From Hippopus hippopus (Eukaryota > Mollusca > Bivalvia > Cardiida > Cardiidae), in NCBI GenBank assembly GCA_946811185.2, contig OX328109.1, positions 29,744,129 through 29,808,128 of the forward strand: 64,000 nt of DNA, written 5' to 3'. Position numbers and translations under genes: made by a program. Under the pieces are notes generated by a model. That model did no database searches. It was not told the DNA's origin and saw only the letters and a list, made by a program, of their open reading frames with translations. Numbering within the stretch: the first letter of the stretch is position 1; each line of letters opens with the position of its first letter. Shown one piece after another: positions 1 through 12,510 of this stretch.

Positions 1-1204
1 ATAATTCAAATAATATTTATGGAACATTAGGAAAACAGATTTCGAACAATTAATTTCTCTAATTACACATTTTTCTCTAGCTCTTCATCATGGTGGTACC
101 AAACCTTGTGAGCATGGTGGAAATGGTGAAAATTTATACAAAATAAATAGTTTTGCACCTAAGCCAAAAACCAAAACAAACAGTGTCCCATGTGTAGAGA
201 CACAATTATGAAAATTCCTGTTGCTTCGAGGCCTCATTTGCATCTATTGAAACCACAACACAATCCCAGAACCAAAGTAACAATAACACTTTTCCCTTGG
301 ATGCCTCTGTGGCACATAAAGCACTTTGTCTCCCTATCATATAATATCCCTTTACCAAACAATCCGAAATTTTGACGACCTGAGAATGATGGGTTTTAAA
401 ACATTGCAATGAGGCACTGGTCATTAAAACATTTGCTAGTAAAAACACATTGTCTGACCTTTGTGTTTGACCTTTGATCTATACTGTCCAAGCTGTCAAG
501 GTTACAATCATGGCCAAAGACTCTTAAAATTGCAATATTTGTTTCATTTGACGGTATTTCATTCTTTCCACTCTACTGGTTGAAGTCAAACAAGATTATC
601 AGGTATGCATAACACCACAAAAATGATACAGAATCTGGCAACATAATCAGCTGAAGCTTATCTGCCATCTTTTCATCCATTGCAATACAACTTGTATGTC
701 CCAGCTTTAGACAACTTCTGAAAACATTGTAACATAAAATATTACTCCTTTTCCAACCTTGTTTCCATACCAAGACGAAAAAAAAAAAATGTTTTCCTCT
801 TCTTTTACAGATTTGTCCTTTGTGTGTTGCGTTATCATTTTTGTAACAATTTTAGACTAGATCTACAATCAGCTGGTATAGTAACAGGTTAGACCAAGTG
901 AAAACTTGTAATACAATTTGTGTTTTACATGATTTCCCAAGGGATGACAAAATACCAGAGTTTCTTTTGTATAACAGCCATGAGGTGTTAACCGAGAACA
1001 ATACAAGGAATTTTAAACCTTAAAATACCTATCACAACTTAAGTTGCTTATGCTGCCAGAGTGAATGAAGATCGCAGCCTGCAAAAAGATGCAGTCTGAT
1101 CATAGATACAGATGCATAATATGTATATAGATGTATATATGTATGTATATAGATGTATAATTAAGTAAATGTTCACTACACAGTGTGCAGTTTAGCTCTG
1201 CCAA
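1..1204. other. Intron or intergenic sequence, nothing recognised
   Basis: AT-rich, no exon with splice signals seen. A short ATGTATAT-rich run lies at 1115-1160. Confidence 0.5.
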
Positions 1205-1381
1205 TTAACCCTTTACTACACAATCCCTAAGTTTTAACTAACCTGGAGAAAGGCTGTAGAAAACATTGTGGGAAAAGGAGAAAATGCTGGCTCTCAGCCT
1301 TTTCTCCTTCTCCCAAAATGTTTCCTACCCTTTCAAAGACAAATCAACAATTTGAAATATTAGGCTCGGCCAAGTTACTTA
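1205..1381 (+). repeat. Family A, plus, 3' truncated
   Basis: TTAACCCTTTACTACACAAT start. The hairpin is degraded (GCTGGCTCTCAGCC centre). Confidence 0.75.
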
Positions 1382-1563
1382 GAAAGGGTGTTGTGCCAAG
1401 TGCTTGTAAACAATACCAAAGAAATGCTTTAATAGGGTTGATGCTCTGGCTCTATAGCTTTGCCTAAAATCTGTTTTGAAAACACAGAACAAATCAAGGA
1501 AACAAGCATCAAATTGAGAATTTTTGATGAGAGATGATAGATGTGACAAAAAGAATTCAAAAT

Positions 1564-1705
1564 AACTCTTTGCCACATAATCTCCAATTTAAAAGCCTGT
1601 TGAGGAAGGCTTTGGAAAACATTGTAAGAAAAGGAGAAAATTCTGGTAACCAGTTCTTTTGCCACAATTATTTTTACCCTTTGTTTGTCATTTGGTAAAG
1701 AGATA
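1564..1705 (+). repeat. Family A, plus, internally shortened
   Basis: Left half and the left hairpin arm are present. The right arm is lost after GGTAACCAG, then ends CATTTGGTAAAGAG. Confidence 0.65.
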
Positions 1706-1760
1706 CCTGAGAAATGCTTGTCCTAATGGAGACACATCAATTGTACCTATACAAATATTA

Positions 1761-3364
1761 ACAAGATGTCTGTTTGTAAAACAGTCATGCCCCCCTACTG
1801 CCACATTGATACAGGAAGTGGCACAGTTCATAAACTGATATCAAAAGAATTGATTGGGAAATATCGATGTCATCTTTTTGATTTATAGCCCACTTCAATT
1901 GTTAAATGTGATAATCTGTCAACAGTTCGCATAATAATACAAACCGCCGTGTGTATACATACAAGATTGTAAACAGTCGCCGATACACAGACTGGGTTAT
2001 TGATTTTCTTTTCGGCACACGCGTTCGACTTCCGCTTTTTCCCAGTCGACTTCGATGCTTACTACGTCCCTGATAATACGCAAATAAAATGTTGGAGCCA
2101 CAAGTTGAGCCACATATGATGATTTTTGAGACACTTTAATTTTTTTTGAGCAAATGGCTCAAGTGGCGAATGGCAGTGCGGACTCTGAATCATCTGGTGG
2201 TCACTGTGACCTTGACCTTTCACGGATTAACCTTAAAATCGATAGGGATCATTTACACTCCAAGATGAATATCTGTACAGAATATGAAGGACCTAGGTCA
2301 ATTCTGTGTGTAGTTATCATCTGGACAAGATTTGGTCTATATATCATTAAGTTGAAGGCCACTGTGACCTTGACCTTTGATGGATTAATCTCAAAATCGA
2401 TAGGGCTCATTTACACTCCGAGATGAATATCTGTACAGAATTTGAAGAACCTATGTCAATTCTGTGTCTAGTTATCATCCGGACAAGGTTTGGTCTATAT
2501 ATCATTAAGTTGAAGGCCACTGTGACCTTGACCTTTGATGGATTAATCTCAAAATCAATAGGATCATCTGCACTCCAAGACGAATGTCTGTGCCAAATTT
2601 GACAAACCTAGGTCAATTCTGTGTCTAGTTATCATCCGGACAAGGTTTGGTCTATATATCAACATGTTGACGGTCACTGCGACCTTGACCTTTGACCGAT
2701 TGACCTCAAAATTGATAGGGATCATTTGCACTCCGAGACACATGTCTGTGCCAAATTTGACGAACCTAGGTCAATTCTGTGTCTAGTTATCATCCGGACA
2801 AGGTTTGGTCTATATATCAACATGTTGACAGTTACTGTGACCTTGACCTTTGACCGATCGACCCCAAAATCGGTAGGGATCATCTGCACTCCGAAACGCA
2901 TGTTTGTGCCAAATTTGACGAACCTAGGTCAATTCTGTGTCTAGTTATCATCCGGACAAGGTTTGGTCTATATATCAACATGTTGACGGTCACTGTGACC
3001 TTGACCTTTGACCGATTGACCTCAAAATTGATAGGGATCATCTGCACTCCAAGACACATGTCTGTGCCAAATTTGACGAATCTAAGTCAATTCTGTGTCT
3101 AGTTATCATCCGGACAAGGTTTGATCTATATATCAACATGTTGACGGTCACTGTGACCTTGACCTTTGACCGATTGACCTCAAAATCAATAGGGATCATC
3201 TGCACTCCGAGACGCATGTCTGTGCAAAATTTGACGAATCTAGGTCAATTCTGTGTCTAGTTATCATCCGGACAAGGTAAGGTCTACAGACCGACCGACG
3301 GATGGACCGACGGACCAACCGACATTAGCAAAGCAATATACCCCCACTTCGTTGAAGGGGGGAA
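1761..3364 (+). mobile_element. Rolling-circle-like (Helentron-associated/pearl-type) element with seven ~158-bp core repeats
   Basis: Starts ACAAGATGTCTGTTTGT with a small terminal hairpin (CTGTTT/AAACAG). The core contains about seven direct repeats, each with CTGTGACCTTGACCTTTGA at about 2204, 2361, 2520, 2678, 2837, 2994 and 3151. It ends in a degenerate (ACGG)n/(GACC)n tract (3286-3325) and a palindromic tail around CCCCCACTTCGTTGAAGGGG. This architecture (terminal stems, ~160 bp core repeats, microsatellite) is that of bivalve pearl-like elements, which have been linked to non-autonomous Helentrons. No protein is encoded. Confidence 0.65.
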
Positions 3365-3751
3365 TAATGATCAAGATACTAGTGTGGAAAAACACTTAGA
3401 AAACTAATTCTTCCATATTTTACAATATTTTCCAAAGGCTTCTGCTGAAACTGACAACTAAAGGCCTACAAAGGGCAATTGCTATTCCCAGGAACACCTC
3501 AGTAATCAATGACAAATAAAAAAGTTCTTCCTTCACATTTCTGCCTCCTGCAGATTTTCATGGCAACCACCCAACATTTTATTATTGACCTCAGCTGTCT
3601 GCTGGCAAAAAAATAATAAACAAAGTGAACTAACCTAATAGAGTTTCGAGGATGAATCAAGCAGAACAGTGAGATATGGACTATCAGTGGAAAGATCAAG
3701 ACAAACCTAGGGTGACATCCTATCCTTTTTTATAAAAATCAAGCATGAAAA

Positions 3752-3978
3752 TTAACCCTTTACCACACAATTCCAACTTATAACAACCTTGAAGAAGAAG
3801 GTTTCTGAAAACATTGTGGGAGAAGAAGAAAATGCAGGTAACCAGCATTTTCTTCTTTTCCCACAATGTTTTCTATCCTATCAAGGACAATTTCGACATT
3901 TTTGCCACCATTAATTTGTCATCTGCAAATGCTTTTATTTCAGACCAGTCTAAAGTTTGTTATTTGGTAAAGAGTTAA
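3752..3978 (+). repeat. Family A, plus, full length
   Basis: TTAACCCTTTACCACACAAT to TTTGGTAAAGAGTTAA with a near-perfect hairpin (GAAGAAAATGCAGGTAACCA centre region). Confidence 0.85.
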
Positions 3979-4288
3979 AGTACCTTATCAGGGTACATAT
4001 CCCTATCAAGAAAAATATTTAACTTTTATAAAGCATTCTCTTCATCATCTTTCTCTCATATGAATAGGTCACGAATGTTGCCAAAGAAACACCCCCCCCC
4101 ATGACTAAGTTGTTTTCACTTTTTCAGTAGAGTAAAAATTTAACCCTTTACCAAACATTCCTGTGTTTTAGCCAATAGACGGACCTTTAGGCCACAGATT
4201 TTTTGGCCAGCTGAAAGAATAAAGTAGGTCTTTCTGGCCAAATAATGTTTTAAAACAGAATAATGCTTTAAATGAACTTTATATGCAT

Positions 4289-5019
4289 TTAACCCTTTAC
4301 CAAACAATCCCGGGTTTTCACGATCCTGGAGAAGAGGTCTTTTAAAAACATTGTGGGAAAAGGAGAAAATGCTGGTAACCAGCATTTTCTCCTTTTTTCA
4401 CAATGTTTTCTACCCTATCAAAGCAAGATTACACCATTTGAACCACATTAAAATTGTTGTCTGCAAATGCTTTCAATTTGGACAAAGGTGAATGATGAAT
4501 AGCGTTTTAAGGCCCGTCGACAACTTAGGTCATATTGGGCGCACTTACTTAGTAAACAATAAGGCGAGGTGAAAATAACATACATGTGCAACAACATAAG
4601 ACAAACATGATAAATGAGGAATGGACGAAACACAAAATGATGCCCCTTTTGTCGCCTTTTACGACATGCATGCTGTCACTTTTGTTCCGCCAGATGAAAT
4701 GGCAGATGTGACAATCGCGGGACTGCAGTGGTTTATTCTTATACCCCCGATTAAACCACACGGGGTCCCACAGGCCAATTGATTCCCATTCCAAACCCTA
4801 TTTACATCGAGAAAAAAATACAGCATTTGGAATAAGAACTACCCAGCCTGCTGCAATCCTACGAATTACGAGGAAAGCAGCCGTTTGTCTCTAATTTTAG
4901 TCGCCTTCTACGACATGCCATAGAGAAAGGCCGAGGTCCTATTCTATAAATTAAAAAAAACCCGGGACCCCACGGGGATTGGACAAAGGCTAACATTTTG
5001 TCATTTGGTAAAGGGTTAA
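4289..5019 (+). repeat. Family A, plus, full length, split by the 4489-4978 retroposon
   Basis: TTAACCCTTTACCAAACAAT to GTAAAGGGTTAA. An additional left-end fragment of another copy lies at 4140-4200. Confidence 0.8.
4489..4978. mobile_element. Retroposon-like insertion with 11-bp target duplication inside a family A copy
   Basis: 490 bp inserted between two copies of TTGGACAAAGG (4478-4488 and 4979-4989). Without it the family A copy 4289-5019 is continuous. It contains two related units, each with a GTCGCCTT(T/C)TACGACATGC word followed by a CCCGGGACCCCACGGGG-type word (4651-4770 and 4900-4978). An 11-bp duplication suggests retroposition. I do not know its family. Confidence 0.7.
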
Positions 5020-5489
5020 GTCAGTACAGTTGTAAATCTATTGTATCTTTTTCTGCTTTAAGAGAACATTTGGCCAAAATGTATATAAAACAGGAAATAA
5101 AAACAATGATAGCCGTAACTTCTCTTTCTTGCTGTACTACCCGATACCACATCATTATTATCATTTCAAAATTGCTTCATATCTAATAAATTCTATAATT
5201 TTGCAAGGATATGACAACTTGAAAATTATTGCGAGAAAAAGTGAAAATGCTCATCAAGAGTAATTTTTCCTGTTCCCAGAACTCTTTCGATGTCCTCAGC
5301 TGTAGAAGAAAATAAAAATTTGCACATCCTAAGAAAATTCTTTTCATTTTTGTTTTAGAGATATATTTTCAAATAATTAATACCTTAATCCTATAACATA
5401 CAGTTTCTCCTTTCCCCTGACTGTTTTCAAAAGAGATCCATTAGATATGATAGAATAAAATTTTGCCAAAGCGTCCTGCTTTGTACTTT

Positions 5490-5973
5490 CAGCTGGCCAA
5501 AACATCCCATATTTAAATTCATTCGAATCACCCTGAAGAAGAAGACTTTTGAAAATATTGTGGGAAAAAGAGAAAATATTGGTTGCTGTAATTTTCTCCT
5601 TTTTCAACAATGTGTTCTACTCTTTCAAAGACAAACCACTTCATTTCAGCCATGTGTCATTTGTACTCTCTAAAATTTCAATACTTTCAAAAACGGACAA
5701 GTCTCAAATTTTGTTTGTTTAGTTTGAATGGTGTTTTACGCCGCTTTCAACATTATTTCAGTCATATCAAGGCGACAACTCACATATTCATGTATTTCCT
5801 GGGTTTCACCAGTACTAGGCTGGGGCTCTGAAGTGTCTTGCCCAAGGACACTCCTGTGAAGGACCCAGTGGAGCCAACGAGGCTCGAGCCAAGGGCCCCC
5901 AGGTCTTGAGTCCTACACTTTACCACTGAGCCACACAGGACCCCTCATATTTTGTCTTCTGGTAAAGAGTTAA
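5490..5973 (+). repeat. Family A, plus, split by the 5715-5943 SINE
   Basis: Diverged hairpin (GAAAATATTGGTTGCTGTAA). The right end TCTGGTAAAGAGTTAA follows the SINE. Confidence 0.75.
5715..5943 (-). mobile_element. tRNA-derived SINE, 229 bp, with 12-bp target duplication
   Basis: Inserted in the 3' part of a family A copy between CTCAAATTTTGT (5703-5714) and CTCATATTTTGT (5944-5955). Read on the minus strand the head has an RNA polymerase III A box (TGGCTCAGTGG) and B box (GGCTCGAGCC), then a body ending AACACCATTCAAACTAAAC. Other copies or fragments of the same body: 9035-9100, 11060-11215, 15305-15440, 26697-26945, 57036-57354 and, on the other strand, 57818-58002. Confidence 0.75.
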
Positions 5974-6478
5974 AAATTGAAATCATTCTAACCCTTAGGC
6001 TATTAACGACGTATATGACAAATTTTCTAACAGACAGATTTTTTCAAAACTTTGCACATACAAAGCTCATCATGTCTCTAGAAGATTACAGTAAAAAAAG
6101 ATGTGGGTCACTGTGTTTGTTTCTGAGAAATTTGCCTTTGAAAAAGGTATATACAGTTCCAAAATTCAGCTTATATTGGATTTAAAGTGCCTTTCTTTAA
6201 TAGTCAGTTACCAAGGAGAATTACAGGAAAAATATACAAATATACATCATTTTAATGACAATCCATATATTTTTGCATAAATAATATATAAAAGCCTGGT
6301 TTTGAACATGGTAAATGTACAAATATGCATGTTATGTACAGACCATTGAGTTAAAAAGGAAGATAATTTGATCGAATTAAGAGTTAATCTTGAAAAAATA
6401 CATACTTTCTAACGGACAGATCGTTATTAAACTTTCCACACTTATACTATTTATAATTCTAAACGATAAGAAAAAATT

Positions 6479-7563
6479 ACAAGAGGGCCATGATGGCCCT
6501 GTATCGCTCCACTGGCTAATACGTAAAGTCCCTACATGCCAAACATTACAGTACTTGGCCAATTGGTTTTGAACGTAAGACCCCTGAGACAGGACTAAAA
6601 TTGGTAGCCCAATTTCTTATGGTAAGCAACAAGAAAATTTCTAAAGATTTCACTACATAAGCCCATGTAAAACTTCTGACCCCTGGGGTGGGGTCAAATT
6701 CGACCCTAAGGCTATAATTTGGGTATTCTTGGTAGAGGCCCACGAGATAAAGCCATATGCAAAGTTTGGTAACCCTAGGCCTTGACTGAGTACAGGGAGA
6801 TTTCTAAAGTTTTGTCTATAGAAGCCCATATAAAAATTGTGACCCCTGGGGCTGGGCCAATTTTGACCCCAGGGCTATAAGTTGGGCACTCTTGGTAGCG
6901 GCCCACTAAATAAAGCCACATGCAAAATTTGGTAGCACTATGCCTTATGGCTAGGTGCAGGGAGATTTCTAAAATTTTCTCTGTATAAGCCTATGTAAAA
7001 CTTGTGACTCCCCAGGGTGGGGTCAAATTTGACCCCGGGGCTATAAGTTGGGCACTCTTGGTAGAGACCCACTAGATAAAGCCACATGCAAAATTTGGTA
7101 ACCCTAGGCCTCATGGCTAGGTACAGGAAGATTTCTAAAGTTTTCTCTATATAAGCCTCTGTAAAACTTGTGACCCCCGGGGCAGGGTCAATTTTGACCC
7201 CAGGGCTATAATTTGAAGAAACTTGATAGAGGTCTACTAGATAAAGCTACATGCCAAATCTGGTAGCCCTAGGCCTTATGGTTTCAGACAAGAAGATTTT
7301 CAAAGATTTCCGACATGTTTAAGTTTTGTTGCCATGGCAACCAGAGTTTTTGAAGGAATTAAATTCTTTCAAGAAAGTCTGAAGAGGACCAATACAGGAT
7401 CTTTTCTGTGAAGTTTCATCAAAATTGGCTGAGTAGTTTCAGAGAAGAAGATGTTTAAAATAAAAGTTAACCAACGGACGGATGCACAGACGGACGCACG
7501 GATGCACAACGGACAACGGGCCATGATATAAGCCCGCTGGCTTTCGGCCAGTGGAGCTAAAAA
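6479..7563 (+). mobile_element. Rolling-circle-like element, family 2, copy 1
   Basis: 5' end ACAAGAGGGCCATGATGGCC (inverted repeat AGGGCCAT/ATGGCCCT), followed by CGCTCCACTGGC. The 3' end has GCCAGTGGAGC, the reverse complement, after GGCCTTCGGCC-type stems. The core has four units of about 165 bp, each with GTAAAACTTGTGACCCC and GACCCCAGGGCTATAA. A degenerate (ACGG)n lies at 7471-7515. It is the most diverged of the three copies. Confidence 0.65.
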
Positions 7564-7636
7564 TGGCACCTACCCATGCTTATTTCATCAGAAAACAAGG
7601 TTGAAGGTCACTGTGGAAGTTATTTTTTCAAGGAAA

Positions 7637-8906
7637 ACAAGAGGGCCATGATGGCCCTGTATCGCTCCACTGGCTAATACGTAAAATCACTACATGCCAA
7701 ACATTACAATACTTGGCCAATTGGTTTTGAACATAAGACCCCTGAAACAGGACTAAAATTGGTAGCCCTAGCTCATATGGTTAGTAACAAGAAGATTTCT
7801 AAAGATTTCACTATATAAGCCCATGTAAAACTTCAGACCCCTCGGGGTGAATCAAATTCCCCCCTAGGGCTATAATTTACGCACTCTTGGTGAAGGGCCT
7901 TTAGATATAGCTACATGCGAAATTTGGTAGCCCTACGCTTTATGAATAAGTACAGGGAGATTTCTTAAGTTTTCTCTACATAAGCCCATGTAAAACTTGT
8001 GACCCCCGGGGCAGGGCCAATTTTGACCCCAGGGCTATAATTTAAGCACTCTTGGTAGAGACCCACTAGATAAAGCCACATGCAAAATTTGGTAGCCCTA
8101 GGCCTTACAGCTAGGTACAGGGAGATTTCTAAAGTTTTCCCTAAATAAGCCCATGTAAAACTTGTGACTCCCGGGGTGGGGTCAAATTTGACCCAAGGGC
8201 TATAATTTGGGCACTCTTGGTAGAGGCCCACTAGATAAAGCCACATGCAAAATTTGGTAGCCCTAGGCCCCATGGCTAGGTCAAAGAAGAATTTTAAAAT
8301 TCTCCCTATATAAGCCCATGTAAAACTTGTTATATAAGCCCATGTAAAACTTGTTACCCCCGGGCAGGGCCTAATTTGACCCCAGGGCTATAATTTGAAC
8401 AAACTTGGCAGAGGTCCACTAGATAAAGCTACATGCCAAATTTGGTAGCTCTAGGCCCTATGGCTAGGTAGAAGAGGAATTTTAAAGTTCTCCCTAAATA
8501 AGCCCATGTAAAACTTGTGACCCCCGGGGCGGGGCCAATTTTGACCCCAGGGCTATAAATTGAAGAAACTTGGTAGAGGTCCACTAGATAAAGCTACATG
8601 CCAAATTTGGTAGCCCTTGGCCTTGCGGTTTCAGACAAGAAGATTTTCAAAGATTTTCAAAATTTTTCAGTTTTGTTGCCATGGCAACCAGAGTTTTTGA
8701 AGGAATTAAATTCTTTCAAGAAATTCTGAAGAGGACCATGGCAGGATCATTTCTGTGAAGTTTCATCAAAATTGGATGGGTAGTTTCAGAGAAGAAGACG
8801 TTTTAAAAAAAAGTTAACGCACGGACGGACGGACGCACGGACGGACGCACGACGGACAACAGGCCATGACATAAGCCCGCTGGCCTTCGGCCAGTGGAGC
8901 TAAAAA
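7637..8906 (+). mobile_element. Rolling-circle-like element, family 2, copy 2
   Basis: Same ends and core as 6479-7563, five core units, (ACGG)n at 8819-8853. It contains a 22-bp tandem duplication (ATATAAGCCCATGTAAAACT, about 8306-8352). About 99% identical to 11225-12510 throughout but with unrelated flanks. Confidence 0.7.
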
Positions 8907-9391
8907 TAGGATAAAAGCTCAGCAGACATGGTGGGAAAAGGAGAAATTGATCAATATGAGCAATTTCTCCTTTTCCAGCACTAATTTTCAAAGTGGAAAC
9001 AGCTATACTTCCACAGCTTTAAATTTCCTGCCTGTTTCCTTGTTTGGTGTGTAACGCCGTGTCAGCAGTATTTTATGTATTTCACAGTGACAGTTCAAAG
9101 ATTCATTTTTTTCTCTTCACCAATACTACCCAAAGAAAGTGCTACTTGTTTCAGTGCACCAATAGTATTACCATTATGTGCAAAAAAATACATACGTGCA
9201 CTTTTGATTCAATATCCACAACAAAAATACATGCGTAGTAGGATGCGCACAAATATTTGTCATATACGTCGTTAAGCTTAAATAAAGGGCCTTTCACTAC
9301 TTTGCTTTCAGTGTAGATCAAGATCAGACAATCAGGTAGAAATGTTCATTTAATCTATACAGCCTTAGCCCTTTTCTACACAATCCAGAGT

Positions 9392-9618
9392 TTAACTCTT
9401 TACCACACGATCCCGACTTTTAACGACGCTGAGAGAGAAAGCTTTTGAAAACATTGTGGGAAAAGGAGAAAATGCTGGTAACCAGCATTTTCTCCATTTC
9501 CCACAATGTTTTCTACCCTTCCAAAATCAAGTTTCAAGTTTTGATTCACATTTATTTTGTCGTCTGCAAATGCATTCAATTTGGACTAGTCCAAAATTTT
9601 GTCATTTGGTAGAGTTAA
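9392..9618 (+). repeat. Family A, plus, full length
   Basis: TTAACTCTTTACCACACGAT to TTTGGTAGAGTTAA. A start fragment of another copy precedes it at 9366-9391. A plus copy lacking its left end abuts it (9619-9815). Confidence 0.85.
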
Positions 9619-10125
9619 AAGGCCCTGAGAAAGAAAGCTTTTGGAAGATTGTGGGAAAAGGGGAAAATGCTGGTAACCAGCATTATCTTCTTTTCCCCCA
9701 ATGTTTTCTTGTCTTTTACAGACAAATCCCATTACTTGTGCCACATTTAAAACGTCCTTTGGAAATGCTTCCAATTTGGATGTGTCTAAAATTTTGCCAT
9801 GTAGTACAGAGTTAAACAGTTAAATTCGATATGAATATCTCTGCCTCCATAGGACAAAAATACTAATATTTTGTTGTTCCAAGCAGTAATAAAAGTTTTG
9901 AGGAAAACTATCGGAGACCTCCTTGAGGATGGAAGAGCTAACACATTGTATTGAAATAATGAGATCAGCATACACCACATCAGACACAATAGGAAAACCA
10001 CATTTCACGCAAAATGGCTTTAACCACAGCCAGTATTGATATATAAATATAGCTTTTTGGCGTTTACCTGGGGATCTGTAAAATGAATTACTCTCCCCAT
10101 GGGGTAACTACATCTTTATAGTACA

Positions 10126-10363
10126 TTAACTCTGTACCAAGCAACAAAATTTTAGATCAGTCCAAATTAAAAGCATTTGCAGACGACAAAAATAGATCTG
10201 AATGTGATCCAAACATTAAATTTTTTTTGGGGGGAACGGTAGAAAACATTGTGGAAAAAGGAGAAAATGCTGGTTACCAGCATTTTCTCCTTTTCCCACA
10301 ATGTTTTCAAAAGCTTTCTTTCTCAGGGTCGTGAAAAGATACGATAGTGTGGCATAGGGTTAA
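10126..10363 (-). repeat. Family A, minus, full length
   Basis: TTAACTCTGTACCAAGCAAC to GGCATAGGGTTAA. Its last TTAA is shared with the next copy. Confidence 0.8.
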
Positions 10364-10793
10364 CTCTTTTCCAAAAACAAACTTTCAGACAAGTCCAAGT
10401 TGAAAGCAATAAATTTTTGCAGACAGAAAGACTAAGTATAACTTGAAAACTAGTGTATACGTTTTAGAAAGGGTAAAAAGACACTGTTGGAAAAGGAGAA
10501 AATGATGCTATCCAGCATTTTCTCCTTTTCCCGAAATGTTTTCGAACATCTCCTTCAGGATCTCCAGTTCGTTTGAGAAAGTGTAAACTCTGTACCGGAC
10601 TACAAAATTTTATGCTTATCCAAACTGAAAGCATTTGCAGACAACAAATCAAATGTGGCTCAAACAACAGGATTTTAAAAAACATTGTGAGAAAAGATGA
10701 AAATCCTTGGTCATATATTCCTATTTCCCCCCAAAAAAAGTTTTCATAAGCCTTCTTCCTCAGGGTCAATAGTATGTGAATGGTAAAGAATTA
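10360..10793 (-). repeat. Two adjoining family A copies, minus
   Basis: First copy 10360-10586 with a weak hairpin (ATGATGCTATCCAGCATTTT). Second copy about 10581-10793 with a collapsed hairpin. They join at GTGTAAACTCTGTACC, a decayed shared TTAA. Confidence 0.65.
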
Positions 10794-10814
10794 ATGATGG
10801 TTGAAATAAAAATA

Positions 10815-11033
10815 CTACTCTTTACCATACATTCACAAGTTTTAACATGTTAGAGAAGAAGACTTTTGAAAAAAAATGTGGGAAAAGAAGAAAATGCTGG
10901 TAACCAGTATTTTCACCTTTTCCCACAAAGTTTTCTGCCATTTCTGAGACAAATCTCATAATTTACATTACGTAAAATTTTAATGCTATTAATTTAGACA
11001 AGTCTACAATTTTGCCGCATGGTAAAGGGTTAA
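10815..11033 (+). repeat. Family A, plus
   Basis: CTACTCTTTACCATACATT to GCATGGTAAAGGGTTAA, hairpin AATGCTGGTAACCAGTATTT. Confidence 0.8.
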
Positions 11034-11224
11034 CAAAAAATAATCTTAGAGAAGAATTATAGGTTTGTTTTGGTATTTGATGACATTTTCAACATTATTC
11101 AAGTCATGTCATAGTGGCCAGTACACCTATCCATGAGTTCCCAGAGTTTCTATCAACAATGTTCCTCATCAAACAGTTTCTATTTAAGCCACTGACTGCT
11201 TTCCCATATAAGCCCAGGGAAAAA

Positions 11225-12510
11225 ACAAGAGGGCCATGATGGCCCTGTATCGCTCCACTGGCTAATACGTAAAATCACTACATGCCAAACATTACAATAC
11301 TTGGCCAATTGGTTTTGAACATAAGACCCCTGAAACAGGACTAAAATTGGTAGCCCTAGTTCATATGGTTAGTAACAAGAAGATTTCTAAAGATTTCACT
11401 ATATAAGCCCATGTAAAACTTCTGACCCCTCGGGGTGAATCAAATTCCCCCCTAGGGCTATAATTTACGCACTCTTGGTGAAGGGCCTTTAGATATAGCT
11501 ACATGCGAAATTTGGTAGCCCTACGCTTTATGAATAAGTACAGGGAGATTTCTTAAGTTTTCTCTACATAAGCCCATGTAAAACTTGTGACCCCCGGGGC
11601 AGGGCCAATTTTGACCCCAGGGCTATAATTTAAGCACTCTTGGTAGAGACCCACTAGATAAAGCCACATGCAAAATTTGGTAGCCCTAGGCCTTACGGCT
11701 AGGTACAGGGAGATTTCTAAAGTTTTCCCTAAATAAGCCCATGTAAAACTTGTGACCCCCGGGGTGGGGTCAAATTTGACCCAAGGGCTATAATTTGGGC
11801 ACTCTTGGTAGAGGCCCACTAGATAAAGCCACATGCAAAATTTGGTAGCCCTAGGCCCAATGGCTAGGTCAAAGAAGAATTTTAAAGTTCTCCCTATATA
11901 AGCCCATGTAAAACTTGTTATATAAGCCCATGTAAAACTTGTTACCCCCGGGCAGGGCCTAATTTGACCCCAGGGCTATAATTTGAACAATCTTGGCAGA
12001 GGTCCACTAGATAAAGCTACATGCCAAATTTGGTAGCTCTAGGCCCTATGGCTAGGTAGAAGAGGAATTTTAAAGTTCTCCCTAAATAAGCCCATGTAAA
12101 ACTTGTGACCCCCGGGGCGGGGCCAATTTTGACCCCATGGCTATAAATTGAAGAAACTTGGTAGAGGTCCACTAGATAAAGCTACATGCCAAATTTGGTA
12201 GCCCTTGGCCTTACGGTTTCAGACAAGAAGATTTTCAAAGATTTTCAAAATTTTTCAGTTTTGTTGCCATGGTAACCAGAGTTTTTGAAGGAATTAAATT
12301 ATTTCAAGAAATTCTGAAGAGGACCATGGCAGGATCATTTCTGTGAAGTTTCATCAAAATTGGATGGGTAGTTTCAGAGAAGAAGACGTTTTAAAAAAAA
12401 GTTAACGCACGGACGGACGGACGCACGGACGGACGGACGGACGGACGGACGCACGACGGACAACAGGCCATGACATAAGCCCGCTGGCCTTCGGCCAGTG
12501 GAGCTAAAAA
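11225..12510 (+). mobile_element. Rolling-circle-like element, family 2, copy 3
   Basis: Differs from 7637-8906 by roughly a dozen substitutions and by extra ACGG units (12410-12458). Frames translating to repeated VGLYQECPNYSP-type peptides on the minus strand are the core repeats, not a protein family. Confidence 0.7.

Noticed and set aside
2150..3290. Regularly spaced direct repeats resembling a CRISPR array
   Set aside because: Period is ~158 bp with the whole unit repeated, in a spliced-gene genome; it is a tandem core inside a mobile element.
7965..8273. 102-codon minus-strand frame with internal repeats (also 11553-11834)
   Set aside because: Translation of the ~165-bp core repeats of rolling-circle-like elements; reading frame kept only because unit lengths are near multiples of three.
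9456..9815. 119-codon plus-strand frame
   Set aside because: Runs through two family A hairpins; the peptide motif MGKGENAGNQHFLLFPQCF recurs wherever the hairpin is translated.
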